Source: Comamonas sp. lk (GTDB lineage Bacteria > Pseudomonadota > Gammaproteobacteria > Burkholderiales > Burkholderiaceae_C). From it: 52,947 bases of DNA. Position numbers and translations under genes: made by a program. Within the stretch, counting starts at the first letter, position 1, and each line of letters opens with the position of its first letter. The stretch spans positions 1 to 52,947 of the forward strand of contig CAMBNY010000012.1 in assembly GCA_945869165.1 (NCBI GenBank), written 5' to 3'. Under the pieces are notes generated by a model. That model ran no database searches. It worked only from the letters and a program-made list of their open reading frames with translations, and was not told where the DNA came from. This document shows positions 28,314-37,068 of the stretch, piece after piece.

Positions 28314-29636
28314 ATGAAGCGCTTTTTTCTGATGCTCGTGTCGGCGCTGTGCTTGCAGGGCTGTGGTGGGGGCGCGGCCAATAACACGCCTGTGGCGACC
28401 GGTGCTGGCGCCGATACATTGATTTCGGGCAACGCCAGTGTGCAAAGTCAATTAGATGTAGGTTTCAATAGTAGCCCGTGGGCGGGCGAGGTTAATGTGG
28501 TAGACCTGGTCGTTGATAGCGGTCCTGACGGTCCGGGTGTCAACCGGCTCTATACCAGTGTCAAGATCTGCCAGCCCGGTAGTACAGCGGTTTGCAAAAC
28601 CATAAACCATGTGCTGGTGGACACCGGTTCAGTGGGACTGCGTTTGCTCGCCAGTGCGGTACCTGTGAATTTGCAGCTAAGCGCCGCCGGGAACCCCGGT
28701 GATAAGGTATTACTGGGTTGTGCCAATTTTTTGGATGGCTCCTTCGCCTGGGGCCCCTTGGTGCTCGCGGATGTGAAGCTCGCGGGATTAACCGCTAGCA
28801 ACACCACGGTGCAACTGGTCGGGCACTCCGACTATCGCCACGTGCAGGGTCAATGCTCCTCGGGTGACCCCATCGTGACTGCGACCGACTTGGGTGCAAA
28901 CGGCATCCTGGGTGTTGGTTTGAGTCAACAGGACTGCGGCAGTGCCTGTGATCCTCAAAGCCGCCGCAGCGCGCGCAATGGTAGATATTTCAGCTGTGTC
29001 GACGCCGCCTGCACCCAAGTTACAGGATCGGCTCTGGCGGTGGAAAAGCAGCTACAGCAAGTAGTCGCCCGATTTCCCACAGACAACAACGGGCTGGCTA
29101 TTCAAATGGATGGCGTGGCTTACCCTGGGGAGCCCGTGGCTCGCGGGAAAATGATTTTTGGACTGGGCACGCGCAGTAACAACCAGTTTGCGAGTGCGCA
29201 GGTTTTGGCGACGACAAATCAAGGTTTCTTGAACGGCGCCTTAAGCAGCACCAACGGCGTGAGCCTAGGTAATTTTTCAAGCACTTTCCTAGATACCGGC
29301 TCCAACGGAATTTATTTCGATTTCAATTTACCCAGTTGCGTCTACCCTTACGACAGTGGTTTTTACTGTCCTCTAGCGGATATGGCGTTTAACGTCGTTC
29401 TGTCGGGTGTCCGTTCCGGACAGGTTGGTGCAAGTTTCACCGTGTCCAACGCGGCGCAATTGCTAAGTAGAGGCAATTTTGCGCTACCTACTTTGGGAGG
29501 CTCCATCAGCATGGTGGGGGGTTTAGATTTGGGCTTGCCCTTTTTCTTTGGCAGAACCGTGGTTCTTGGCATCGATGGCATGTCTGCCATCGGTGTCGGT
29601 GCGGGTACCGTCACAGGGCCGTTCTATGCTTTATAG
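28314..29636 (+). CDS. DUF3443 lipoprotein with two DTGS motifs
   Basis: A 440-residue protein. The signal peptide ends in a lipobox (LQGC, Cys17), so it should be lipid-anchored. The mature part has two D-T-G-S motifs, D103 (VLVDTGSVGLR) and D327 (FLDTGSNGIYF), with GANGILGVGLS after the first and FFFGRTVVLGID near the end. This is the layout of a two-lobed pepsin-like aspartic protease, although the family is only known as DUF3443. The ATG at 28314 is chosen because it starts the lipoprotein signal; the frame is open further upstream inside the DUF2844 gene. Several Cys pairs in the insert suggest disulfides. Confidence 0.85.
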   Translation: MKRFFLMLVSALCLQGCGGGAANNTPVATGAGADTLISGNASVQSQLDVGFNSSPWAGEVNVVDLVVDSGPDGPGVNRLYTSVKICQPGSTAVCKTINHVLVDTGSVGLRLLASAVPVNLQLSAAGNPGDKVLLGCANFLDGSFAWGPLVLADVKLAGLTASNTTVQLVGHSDYRHVQGQCSSGDPIVTATDLGANGILGVGLSQQDCGSACDPQSRRSARNGRYFSCVDAACTQVTGSALAVEKQLQQVVARFPTDNNGLAIQMDGVAYPGEPVARGKMIFGLGTRSNNQFASAQVLATTNQGFLNGALSSTNGVSLGNFSSTFLDTGSNGIYFDFNLPSCVYPYDSGFYCPLADMAFNVVLSGVRSGQVGASFTVSNAAQLLSRGNFALPTLGGSISMVGGLDLGLPFFFGRTVVLGIDGMSAIGVGAGTVTGPFYAL

Positions 29637-29697
29637 CCAACTGAACGCTTGGCGTTTGCAATCAAACCCTGTGCTTATGGCCGTCTCGTCATGGGCA

Positions 29698-30777
29698 CTA
29701 GCGCTTGTTCGCCAGCGCGAGTGCCACGGCTTTAACCAGCGCCGGGCCTTGGTAAATCAGACCGGTGTAAATCTGCACCAAGTCGGCCCCTGCCTGGCGT
29801 TTTTCCAAAGCGTCTTGCGCATGCATGATGCCGCCTACGCCAATGATGGGATAGTGCGGCCCCAGAGCAGCGCGCAATTGGCGGATGACGGCATTGCTGG
29901 CCTCACGCACGGGCGCGCCGGACAAGCCGCCCGTTTCTTCCCCGTATGGAAGCCCACGCACCGCTTCGCGGCTGAGCGTGGTGTTGGTGGCAATTACCCC
30001 GTCTATCCCGTGGCGCAACAGGGTGGCGGCGATGACGCTGATTTGGGCCGGGTCCAGGTCCGGGGCGATTTTCAGGAAGATGGGGGTGCGCTTGGGCAAG
30101 GGGCCGCCCGCATCGTCGAACACGGTGTGGTGATGCGCCAGTTCTTCGCGCCGCTGGGCAATGGCCGAGAGCAAGGCGTCTAGGGCCGCATCACTTTGCA
30201 AGTCACGCAGGTTTTTGGTGTTCGGGCTGGAGATATTCACGGTCACGTAATCCGCGTGCCCGTAAACGCCGTCCAGGCAAGTCAGGTAGTCATCGGTAGC
30301 ACGTTCGATGGGCGTAGCCGCGTTTTTACCGATATTGAGGCCTAGCAAAAGGCCGGGGTGGCGTGCGCGGCGCAAACGCGAGGCCTGCACATTACTAACA
30401 AAAGCATCCAGGCCACCGTTGTTAAATCCCATGCGGTTAATCAGGGCCTGCGCCCCAGGGATTCGAAACATGCGCGGTTTGGGACTACCGCTTTGCGCCA
30501 GCGGCGTCACCGTGCCTACTTCTACAAAGCCAAAGCCCATGGCGCCTAGCGCGTCGATGCAACGGGCGTTCTTATCCAGACCTGCGGCCAAGCCTACGCG
30601 GTTGGGAAAGCGCAAGCCCGCCACGGTCACCGGGTCCGCTATTTGGGTCTGGGCATAAGCCAGTTGCAGGGGCGTGCCCTGGGTGCGGGCCAGCGCTTTT
30701 AAGGTGAAGTCGTGCGCAGCTTCGGCGTCCATGCCAAATAAAAAGGGGCGTACCAAGCCGTAGGGCACCAGAGACAT
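29698..30777 (-). CDS. pyrD: Dihydroorotate dehydrogenase (quinone), class 2
   Basis: A 359-residue protein: the N-terminal helical quinone-binding extension ([27 protein letters not shown]) typical of class 2, then the FMN barrel with [46 protein letters not shown] and IGVGGI. It oxidises dihydroorotate to orotate in pyrimidine synthesis, attached to the inner membrane face. The start at 30777 (MSLVPYG) is preferred over an upstream ATG adding 13 non-conserved residues. It is divergent from rpiA with only about 55 bp between. Confidence 0.95.
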   Translation of the reverse strand: MSLVPYGLVRPFLFGMDAEAAHDFTLKALARTQGTPLQLAYAQTQIADPVTVAGLRFPNRVGLAAGLDKNARCIDALGAMGFGFVEVGTVTPLAQSGSPKPRMFRIPGAQALINRMGFNNGGLDAFVSNVQASRLRRARHPGLLLGLNIGKNAATPIERATDDYLTCLDGVYGHADYVTVNISSPNTKNLRDLQSDAALDALLSAIAQRREELAHHHTVFDDAGGPLPKRTPIFLKIAPDLDPAQISVIAATLLRHGIDGVIATNTTLSREAVRGLPYGEETGGLSGAPVREASNAVIRQLRAALGPHYPIIGVGGIMHAQDALEKRQAGADLVQIYTGLIYQGPALVKAVALALANKR

Positions 30778-30833
30778 TGGATAATTCCTGTTGATTACTA
30801 CTACACAATCTCGCATTGTCCCCGATGGTTTCT

Positions 30834-31547
30834 ATGTCCAATTCCCCAGCCCCCGCATCCTCCGATCAACGCCAGCGCACGCAAGACGAACTCAAAACGC
30901 TGGTCGGGCATGCCGCATTGGACTATGTGGTGCGTGGGCAATGGGTGGGTGTGGGCACGGGCTCGACGGTAAATAAATTTATCGAAGCGCTTGCAAGTAT
31001 CCGCCATGACATACCGGGCGCGGTCTCCAGTTCGCAAGCCAGCACCGAGCGTTTGCGCGCCCTAGGCATTGAGGTGCGCGATGCCAATGAGGTCGATCGG
31101 CTGGCGGTGTATATCGATGGCGCCGATGAGATTGACGGCAAGGGGTATATGGTCAAAGGCGGCGGCGCGGCCCTCACACGCGAAAAAATCGTGGCCGCCC
31201 AGTCGGATCAATTTGTCTGCATTGCCGATGGGTCCAAGCGGGTGCAGGTGTTGGGCGCTTTCCCGATTCCGGTGGAGGTCATCCCTATGGCGACAGCACG
31301 CATCATTCGCCAGTTCGCTGCGATGGGCGGACAGGCAGCTATCCGCATGGCAGGTGCAAAGCCGCTGGTAACTGACAACGGTCAGTATGTGCTGGATGTC
31401 AAAGGCCTGGCTATCTCCGATCCGCTTGGATTTGAAACCGCGGTCAGCCAGTGGCCCGGCGTCGTTACGGTGGGGGTATTTGCTTTTCAGCGCGCCACCA
31501 CCTGCTTATTGGCGACGGATGCGGGCGTGCAGACCTTGAGCTTCTAG
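30834..31547 (+). CDS. rpiA: Ribose-5-phosphate isomerase A
   Basis: A 237-residue RpiA with [13 protein letters not shown] (phosphate loop), [23 protein letters not shown] (catalytic Asp pair), [14 protein letters not shown] and the C-terminal domain. It interconverts ribose 5-phosphate and ribulose 5-phosphate in the pentose phosphate pathway. Start choice is uncertain among TTG 30816, ATG 30825 and ATG 30834; none has a clear ribosome binding site, and the ATG at 30834 leaves an N-terminus closest in length to the family. Confidence 0.94.
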   Translation: MSNSPAPASSDQRQRTQDELKTLVGHAALDYVVRGQWVGVGTGSTVNKFIEALASIRHDIPGAVSSSQASTERLRALGIEVRDANEVDRLAVYIDGADEIDGKGYMVKGGGAALTREKIVAAQSDQFVCIADGSKRVQVLGAFPIPVEVIPMATARIIRQFAAMGGQAAIRMAGAKPLVTDNGQYVLDVKGLAISDPLGFETAVSQWPGVVTVGVFAFQRATTCLLATDAGVQTLSF

Positions 31548-31613
31548 TACCAGCAAGCCGGGCGCTGCGATTGCACGCCACGCCATGCCCAGCGTTTGCG
31601 ACTACCCGCAGCG

Positions 31614-32177
31614 CTACAGTTTCACGTTGGCAAACGTCGCGTGTTTATGGAGGTTCATGGCCACCACGACCCGTTTTCCCTGTGTAGCAGGCACTTCATG
31701 CGTGAGTATGCCGGGGAACATAACCAGCATATTGGGTTTTATTTGCAGCGGGTATTTCCCGGCAAAAACAATAGGGGCACTGTCATCGTGGGATTCCAGA
31801 TAAATAGAGCAACTGAAGTCGGACGGGAAATGGTTGTGAGGAATGGTGTAACTGGCTTGCTCGTAAATAATGCCCCAGCATTCGCTGACAATCATTTCCA
31901 TATTCAGCGCATCCAGGTTTGCAGACAGTAATTTGCTCGCCTCTTTGCTGACCTGGAGCACCACTTGCATCAGCGGACCGAATTTATCGGTGAGCAGGTG
32001 GCTGCGCCATGGGCTCATGTAGGTCGCTTTCACGTTAGATTCGGGCGATTGCGGGTGGCTCTCACGCAATTCATCGATAGCCAAGCGGGCCAATTGGAGT
32101 TGGGCTTGCAAAGGGCTTAGATCGGCGACGAAAACTGGTATGTCGGCATGGGCCATAAATGGCTGAACTGCAATCAT
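31614..32177 (-). CDS. 2OG-Fe(II) oxygenase-like protein
   Basis: A 187-residue protein whose C-terminal half shows the double-stranded beta-helix pattern of putative 2OG-Fe(II) oxygenases (PF13759-like): SYTIPHNHFPSDFSCSIYLE with the first His, a glycine turn, MFPGILTHEVPATQGKRVVVAMNL with the second His and the 2-oxoglutarate-binding Arg. The first metal site reads H-N-H...D rather than a simple HxD, so which residues bind Fe is open. The start at 32177 has an AGAGG site about 11 bp upstream. Substrate unknown; proteins of this type hydroxylate proteins or small metabolites. Confidence 0.65.
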   Translation of the reverse strand: MIAVQPFMAHADIPVFVADLSPLQAQLQLARLAIDELRESHPQSPESNVKATYMSPWRSHLLTDKFGPLMQVVLQVSKEASKLLSANLDALNMEMIVSECWGIIYEQASYTIPHNHFPSDFSCSIYLESHDDSAPIVFAGKYPLQIKPNMLVMFPGILTHEVPATQGKRVVVAMNLHKHATFANVKL

Positions 32178-32480
32178 GTGTATAAAACCTCTGCTCAACG
32201 AATAGGTAAACGCGATCCTCTGCCCCGCGTGTGCGCTTTAGCTATTTTTCCAAATAGTTACTAGAGCTCAGCCCCAACCTCGGAAGCTGGATCTAGATTC
32301 TGTTGCGCGCAGGTGGAAGGATTTTAGGGTTGTTTGTCCATACCACGGGTCTTCTGCTTGAGCTCGCCCAGTAGGGGCCTTGATGTAGCGCAAAGTATCG
32401 CACTGGCTTGGAACCGTCCCATCGAAGCCGATCTGCGCTGGCTCATAGTGTGCGCTGGGAATAAAGGAGACACAAATAAT
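32178..32480. other. Intergenic stretch without a recognisable gene
   Basis: Roughly 300 bp between the oxygenase-like gene and the terminator of the small secreted protein. No convincing coding frame, RNA gene or repeat is seen. It contains the upstream signals of the oxygenase-like gene (minus strand) at its left end. Confidence 0.5.
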
Positions 32481-32501
32481 CACGGCCCGAGAAGGGCCGT
32501 G
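32471..32501 (-). terminator. Intrinsic terminator of the small secreted protein gene
   Basis: An 8-bp perfect stem CACGGCCC / GGGCCGTG with 5-nt loop (32481-32501), followed on the minus strand by ATTATTTGTG. It lies 24 bp past the stop codon of the gene at 32525-32785. Confidence 0.75.
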
Positions 32502-32524
32502 ATGGGAGTTAAGTCTGGAAAATA

Positions 32525-32785
32525 TTATTTTTTTGGAGCCCGTCCACCGCTCTTGGTACATTCGTCCATAGTTTTGAACGCGGTGAAGTTCTTGGTTTGC
32601 TTGTAGCTGGGGCTGGTTTTGTCGTGGCAAATACCGGCGTTGGATTTTTTCACTTCAGGGTCTGCCTCCGCTTTGGGGGCGCTGGACGCTGGCTTTTCTG
32701 GCGTGGCGGCGGCAGTGGCCGTTTGCGCTTGTGCAGTGATCCCGGCCAAAGCGAATAAAGCGGCTATCAAAGTAGTTTTCAACAT
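32525..32785 (-). CDS. Small secreted protein with conserved CHDKTS...Y..TK motif
   Basis: An 86-residue protein: signal peptide (LKTTLIAALFALAGITAQA), an Ala/Pro/Lys-rich low-complexity linker, and a C-terminal ~38-residue module, C-H-D-K-T-S-P-S-Y-K-Q-T-K-N-F followed by TMDECTKSGGR, with two cysteines that could form a disulfide. This resembles short PsiF/YgdR-like secreted repeats but is not firmly any named family. The start at 32785 sits at the signal peptide n-region; an 11-codon extension is open upstream. It has its own terminator, so it is probably a single-gene unit. Confidence 0.7.
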   Translation of the reverse strand: MLKTTLIAALFALAGITAQAQTATAAATPEKPASSAPKAEADPEVKKSNAGICHDKTSPSYKQTKNFTAFKTMDECTKSGGRAPKK

Positions 32786-32899
32786 GGTTTCATTTCCAAA
32801 GCATGGCGAGCTTGCCACGCTATTACAACGCCTGGGCAGCGCTGTGGTTGACGCCGGACTGGACTTTACCGTCGGCTTACAAAGGCCCTTCGAAGCGTC

Positions 32900-33559
32900 T
32901 CACAGCCTTTGAATACTGCAAAACATGCCATCCGGCTCGGCGGAGTTAGCATAAAGACAGCCCGTGTCATAGCGCAACGCTTTGAGCAATCCACGCGCTT
33001 CAAATCGGGCTAACGCGTCCTTAAACCCAAAGCTTTCCCACACTTGCAGTTTGACGGTGAATGCAAAAGGCGCACCCGGTGCGAGCACGCGCAGGATTTC
33101 GTCTATGCAGTGGGCTCTCACGTGGCCGCTGGTGAAGGTGCCACAACAGATAGCAGCGCTATAACTGGCATCGGCCAAAGGCAGGCGGGCGTTCAAATCG
33201 GCACAGATCAATTCCCGGTAGCCTCCTTTTTGCCGGGCCACAGTCATCATCTCAGGGGAAATATCGATGCCGTCAATCGTGCCAAACCCGCGCGCCGCCA
33301 GTTCTCGTCCGACCAGCCCGGTGCCGCAGCCAATGTCTAACACGGCGCCTTGCCGCGCATCAAGCAGCGCCGCCAGCCGCTCGGCCACCAGCCTGGGCGA
33401 CTGGTATTGCAGCCCACCGAGCATGGTGTCGTCATAGGTCGTGGCCCAGTCCCGGTACAGCGCCTGCGATTCTTCGTCGCTGGACAATGCGTAGGCGCGG
33501 CGCAAAAGTTCCTGTTCGCTATGGGGCAGGGCAGGGCTGGAGGGGTCAGCGAGGCTCAT
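32900..33559 (-). CDS. Class I SAM-dependent methyltransferase
   Basis: A 219-residue cytoplasmic methyltransferase: motif I VLDIGCGTGLVGREL, the post-I acidic residue in IDGIDISPEMM, ICADLNARLPLADASY and ILRVLAPGAPFAFTVKL (motif III). A short N-terminal segment (DEESQALYRDWATTYDDTMLG) resembles the UbiE/Williams-Beuren-region type methyltransferases. Substrate unknown. It is transcribed away from the Bug binding-protein gene. Confidence 0.86.
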   Translation of the reverse strand: MSLADPSSPALPHSEQELLRRAYALSSDEESQALYRDWATTYDDTMLGGLQYQSPRLVAERLAALLDARQGAVLDIGCGTGLVGRELAARGFGTIDGIDISPEMMTVARQKGGYRELICADLNARLPLADASYSAAICCGTFTSGHVRAHCIDEILRVLAPGAPFAFTVKLQVWESFGFKDALARFEARGLLKALRYDTGCLYANSAEPDGMFCSIQRL

Positions 33560-33689
33560 GATTGGAAAGGCTCCCGGCTATCAAAAGGGTGATGGTTCCA
33601 GCACCGATAATCGCACACGATGCCGCGCCCAAAGCCCGCCAAGAGGCCCAAGCCCATCCTGTAGTTTGTCGATCCCCAAGGAATACCCC

Positions 33690-34661
33690 ATGAAACGACG
33701 CACTCTTTTGCAAAGCGCGAGCGCCCTTGCCATGTCTGGCGCACCTGCGTGGGCCGAGCCGGGCTTTCCGAGCAAGACTTTGCGCTACATCGTCCCCGTG
33801 GCTGCTGGCGGCGGCAGCGACATGGTGGGTCGCACCGTCACCGAGCGCTGGGGCCGCCTGTTGAAGCAAAGTTTTGTGGTGGACAACATTGGCGGTGGGG
33901 GCGGCGTGCTGGCCTGTCAGGCCACGATGCGCGCGCCAGCGGACGGCTACACCCTACTGCAAGGCTATGTCGCCACGCACGGCACCAGCCCGGCTACGCG
34001 CACGCTGCCCTATGACGCGATCAAAGACTTCACGCCCGTGGGCATGATTGGCGGCACGCCCAACGTGCTGGTGGTCAATGCCTCCTTGCCGGTCAAAAAC
34101 CTCAAAGAGTTTTTGGACTATGTGAAGAAAAATCCAGGCCGCCTCAGTTATGGCTCGGCGGGGCAGGGCTCATTGACGCACCTGACCATGGAATTGTTCA
34201 AACAGCAGATCGGCTCCTTCATGGTGCATATTCCTTACCGGGGTGTGGCGCCGGCCTTTACCGACCTGATTGGCGGCCAGACGCAGGCCATGTTTCCTGG
34301 TCTTGCGGCGGCCATGCCGCATATCCGCTCTGGGCGCGTCAAGCCTTTGGCAGTGACCGGGTCGAGTCGCCACTCGTTACTGAAAGACACGCCTACGTTA
34401 GATGAATCGGGCTTTAAGGGTTTTGACGCGCAGCAGTGGTACGGCGTGGTCGGCCCGGCGGGTCTGCCTACCGATGTGCTCAAGACCTTGAGCGACACCC
34501 TGACGCTGACCCTGCAAGCGCCGGATATGGCCGAAAAACTCTCGGTCGAGGCAATTGAGCCGCGCCCTATGTCGCCCGAGGCTTTTGGTAAATTTATCAA
34601 GGCCGATATTGCCCGTTGGACCCAATTGGCCAAAGAACGCAACATCCAGCTCGAAGGCTGA
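33690..34661 (+). CDS. Bug-family tripartite tricarboxylate transporter binding protein
   Basis: A 323-residue periplasmic binding protein with a Tat-like or Sec signal (MKRRTLLQSASALAMSGAPAWA) and the TctC fold: PVAAGGGSDMVGRTV near the N-terminus of the mature protein, VVDNIGGGGGVLACQATMRAPADGYTLLQG, GSAGQGSLTHLTMELFKQQ and YRGVAPAFTDLIGGQ. Bug proteins bind small carboxylates; the membrane partners TctA/TctB are often elsewhere. The next genes (MmgE/PrpD, 2-hydroxyacid dehydrogenase) suggest an organic-acid ligand. The start is fixed by the signal peptide; the frame upstream is open but unlike the family. Confidence 0.9.
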   Translation: MKRRTLLQSASALAMSGAPAWAEPGFPSKTLRYIVPVAAGGGSDMVGRTVTERWGRLLKQSFVVDNIGGGGGVLACQATMRAPADGYTLLQGYVATHGTSPATRTLPYDAIKDFTPVGMIGGTPNVLVVNASLPVKNLKEFLDYVKKNPGRLSYGSAGQGSLTHLTMELFKQQIGSFMVHIPYRGVAPAFTDLIGGQTQAMFPGLAAAMPHIRSGRVKPLAVTGSSRHSLLKDTPTLDESGFKGFDAQQWYGVVGPAGLPTDVLKTLSDTLTLTLQAPDMAEKLSVEAIEPRPMSPEAFGKFIKADIARWTQLAKERNIQLEG

Positions 34662-34701
34662 GCGCCCACCCCGTATCTAACCGCCTCTTAGAAAGTAAAC
34701 C

Positions 34702-36072
34702 ATGGCCCGCAATACCCAGGTTAGTGCCGACCACCACGCGCCCCCCATTACTCGAATGCTGGCCGAGTTGGTGGCCCAACATCCTTCGCGCGGCTGGTCC
34801 GACGCGGTGGGCCATGCGGCGCACCGCACATTCCTTAACTGGCTGGGTTGTGCTGTGGGTGCTGCACAGCACGAGTCGGTCAATGCAGCCCTGGCGGCAG
34901 TACAGATGCTGCAACCCGCCCCGCAAGCTAGCGTGCTTGGACGCACTGAAAAAGTAGATATGGCCAGCGCGGCCTTGGTCAACGGTATCGCCTCGCATAC
35001 TTTTGACTTTGACGACACCCATCTCAAAACCATCATCCACCCGGCTGGCCCCGTGGCCTCGGCCTTGCTGGCCTTGGCCGAGCACCAAGGCATCAGCGGG
35101 CGCGCGCTGATCGACGCGCTGGTGTTGGGTATCGATGTGTCCTGCCGCATCGGCAACGCCATGTACCCGGACCACTATGACCGGGGCTGGCACATCACCG
35201 GCTCTACCGGCAGCGTGGGCGCTGCGGCGGGCTGTGCGCGTTTGCTGGGCCTGAATGTGGACCAAACCGCCATGGCCCTGGGCATTGCAGCGTCGCAACC
35301 GATCGGCATGCGCGAGCAGTTTGGCAGCATGACCAAGCCCTTTCACCCGGGCGGCGCGGCGCGCGCCGGTTTGATGTCGGCGCTGCTGGCGCAGCAAGGC
35401 TTTACCGCCAGCCCGCGTGCCCTGGAAGCACCGCGCGGCATGATGCAAACCATCTCCACCAAAAACGACTGGTCAGAGATCACCTCCGAGTTGGGTCAGC
35501 GCTTTGAAATAGCGTTCAACACCTTCAAGCCTTTTGCCTGTGGCATCGTGGTGCATCCGGGTATTGATGGCTGTGCGCAACTGCGCACCCAAGGCGTGCT
35601 CCCGGAGCAGATTGCGTCTTTAGAAATCAAGGTGCATTCGCTGGTACTGGAACTTTGCGGCAAAAAAGAACCGGCCGACGGCTTGCAAGCCAAGTTCAGC
35701 ATTTACCACGGCTGCGCGGCTGGCTTGACCTTTGGCTGCGCTGGCGAGGACGAGTTTTCGGATGCCGTGGTCACCCGCGCTGACATGGTGGCCTTGCGCC
35801 GCAAAGTAGTCGCCACGGTGGATGACAGCATTGATGAAGCGGCGGCTGACATCACCGCCGTGATGCAAGACGGCAGCCGCCTGCATGTGCGTGTGGAGCA
35901 CGCGATTGGTTCCTTGCAAAACCCGATGACGGACGCGCAATTGGAGGCGAAGTTTCACGGTCTGTCGGACGCGGTCATTGGTGCAGCGCGCAGTTCGGAT
36001 TTGATCAAGGCGGCCTGGGCCTTGGGTGACGCACCCCAGGTGCAGACTTTGATCGCACAGGCACACGCTTAA
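34702..36072 (+). CDS. MmgE/PrpD family protein
   Basis: A 456-residue protein of the MmgE/PrpD family (2-methylcitrate dehydratase, cis-aconitate decarboxylase and related lyases). It has FDFDDTHLKTIIHPAGPV in the active-site region, DVSCRIGNAMYP, WHITGSTGSVGAAAGCARLLGL, and MTKPFHPGGAARAGL. Full length. The usual partners for the methylcitrate cycle (prpB, prpC) are absent, and the gene sits between a Bug binding protein and a D-2-hydroxyacid dehydrogenase. It is more likely a catabolic lyase or isomerase on another tricarboxylate-like acid than methylcitrate dehydratase. Confidence 0.88.
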   Translation: MARNTQVSADHHAPPITRMLAELVAQHPSRGWSDAVGHAAHRTFLNWLGCAVGAAQHESVNAALAAVQMLQPAPQASVLGRTEKVDMASAALVNGIASHTFDFDDTHLKTIIHPAGPVASALLALAEHQGISGRALIDALVLGIDVSCRIGNAMYPDHYDRGWHITGSTGSVGAAAGCARLLGLNVDQTAMALGIAASQPIGMREQFGSMTKPFHPGGAARAGLMSALLAQQGFTASPRALEAPRGMMQTISTKNDWSEITSELGQRFEIAFNTFKPFACGIVVHPGIDGCAQLRTQGVLPEQIASLEIKVHSLVLELCGKKEPADGLQAKFSIYHGCAAGLTFGCAGEDEFSDAVVTRADMVALRRKVVATVDDSIDEAAADITAVMQDGSRLHVRVEHAIGSLQNPMTDAQLEAKFHGLSDAVIGAARSSDLIKAAWALGDAPQVQTLIAQAHA

Positions 36073-36075
36073 GCC

Positions 36076-37068
36076 ATGACCGCTAATGAAAAACCGCATA
36101 TCGTGGTGCTGGGCGATGCCGAGCAAGCTTTGCGCCGCTTGGGCGACTGGAAGGCCATCGATCAAGCCGCCCACGTGAGCGTATACAGCCAGCCATTGCA
36201 AGGCGCTGCCTTGCTGCAAGCCATGCAAGAGGCCGATGTACTGGTACTGCTGCGCGACCGCATACCGCTAGATGCAGCGACGATTGCGCAACTGCCGCGC
36301 CTGCGTTACCTGGTGTTTACCGGCTCGCGTAACACCACGCTCGATGCGGCAGCTTTGGCGGCGCGGGGCATACCGGTTAGCCATACCGAATGGGGTCCAT
36401 CCAAAGAAAGTACTTGCGAACTGACTTGGGCGCTGATTTTGGCAGCCACGCGCCAACTAGCGGACTACAGCGCTTTGCTGGCACAAGGGCAGTGGCGCGC
36501 GGCGGCGCCGCAAGCCCTGCCTGGTGTGCTGCACGGCGAGGTTTTGGGCTTGGTGGGTCTGGGTGAAATTGGCAAGCGTGTGGCCCAGGTCGGCAAGGCT
36601 TTAGGTATGCAAGTGCTGACCTGGAGCCCGAATATGACACCCGAGCGCGCTAGCGCGCATGGCGTGCAGGCCGTGCCCTTGGACGAACTGCTGGCACGCG
36701 CCAAAGTGCTAAGCCTGCATCTGGTGCCATCGGCCACCACGCGCCACCTCATCAATGCCGAACGCTTGACTCTGATGCGGCCCGACAGTCTGCTGGTCAA
36801 CACCTCACGCGCGGCGCTGATAGACACGGCAGCATTGGTGGATGCCTTGCGCGTAGGGCGCATCGGTATGGCGGCTTTGGATGTGTTTGACACCGAGCCC
36901 CTGCCAGTGGACAGCGCCTTGCGCGATTGCCCGCGCCTTTTGCTCACGCCGCACTTAGGTTTTGTGGTGGAGCCGGTGTACCAAACCTTTACCGATGGCG
37001 TGCTGCAATGCTTGCACGCCTTTTTGACCGGGCAGCCTTTGCCCCGGCTTTTGAAAGCAGCACCATGA
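36076..37068 (+). CDS. D-2-hydroxyacid dehydrogenase family protein
   Basis: A 330-residue enzyme: substrate-binding N-lobe, Rossmann loop LGLVGLGEIGKRVAQVGKALGM (G-x-G-x2-G), catalytic Arg in NTSRAALIDTAAL, Glu in DVFDTEPLP and the His/Gly pair in LTPHLGFV. It would reduce a 2-oxoacid or oxidise a D-2-hydroxyacid with NAD(P). Starts 3 bp after the PrpD gene and its TGA overlaps the ATG of the downstream permease. The ligand is likely produced or used by the neighbouring PrpD-like enzyme, but is unknown. Confidence 0.9.
   Translation: MTANEKPHIVVLGDAEQALRRLGDWKAIDQAAHVSVYSQPLQGAALLQAMQEADVLVLLRDRIPLDAATIAQLPRLRYLVFTGSRNTTLDAAALAARGIPVSHTEWGPSKESTCELTWALILAATRQLADYSALLAQGQWRAAAPQALPGVLHGEVLGLVGLGEIGKRVAQVGKALGMQVLTWSPNMTPERASAHGVQAVPLDELLARAKVLSLHLVPSATTRHLINAERLTLMRPDSLLVNTSRAALIDTAALVDALRVGRIGMAALDVFDTEPLPVDSALRDCPRLLLTPHLGFVVEPVYQTFTDGVLQCLHAFLTGQPLPRLLKAAP

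Noticed and set aside
32268-32630. A 120-codon gene on the minus strand in the gap near 32.3-32.6 kb
   Set aside because: It crosses the terminator hairpin and overlaps the better supported small secreted protein gene in another frame.
36927-37064. N-terminal extension of the FtsX permease
   Set aside because: The extension lies inside the dehydrogenase gene in another frame; the ATGA overlap at 37065 is a standard coupled start.
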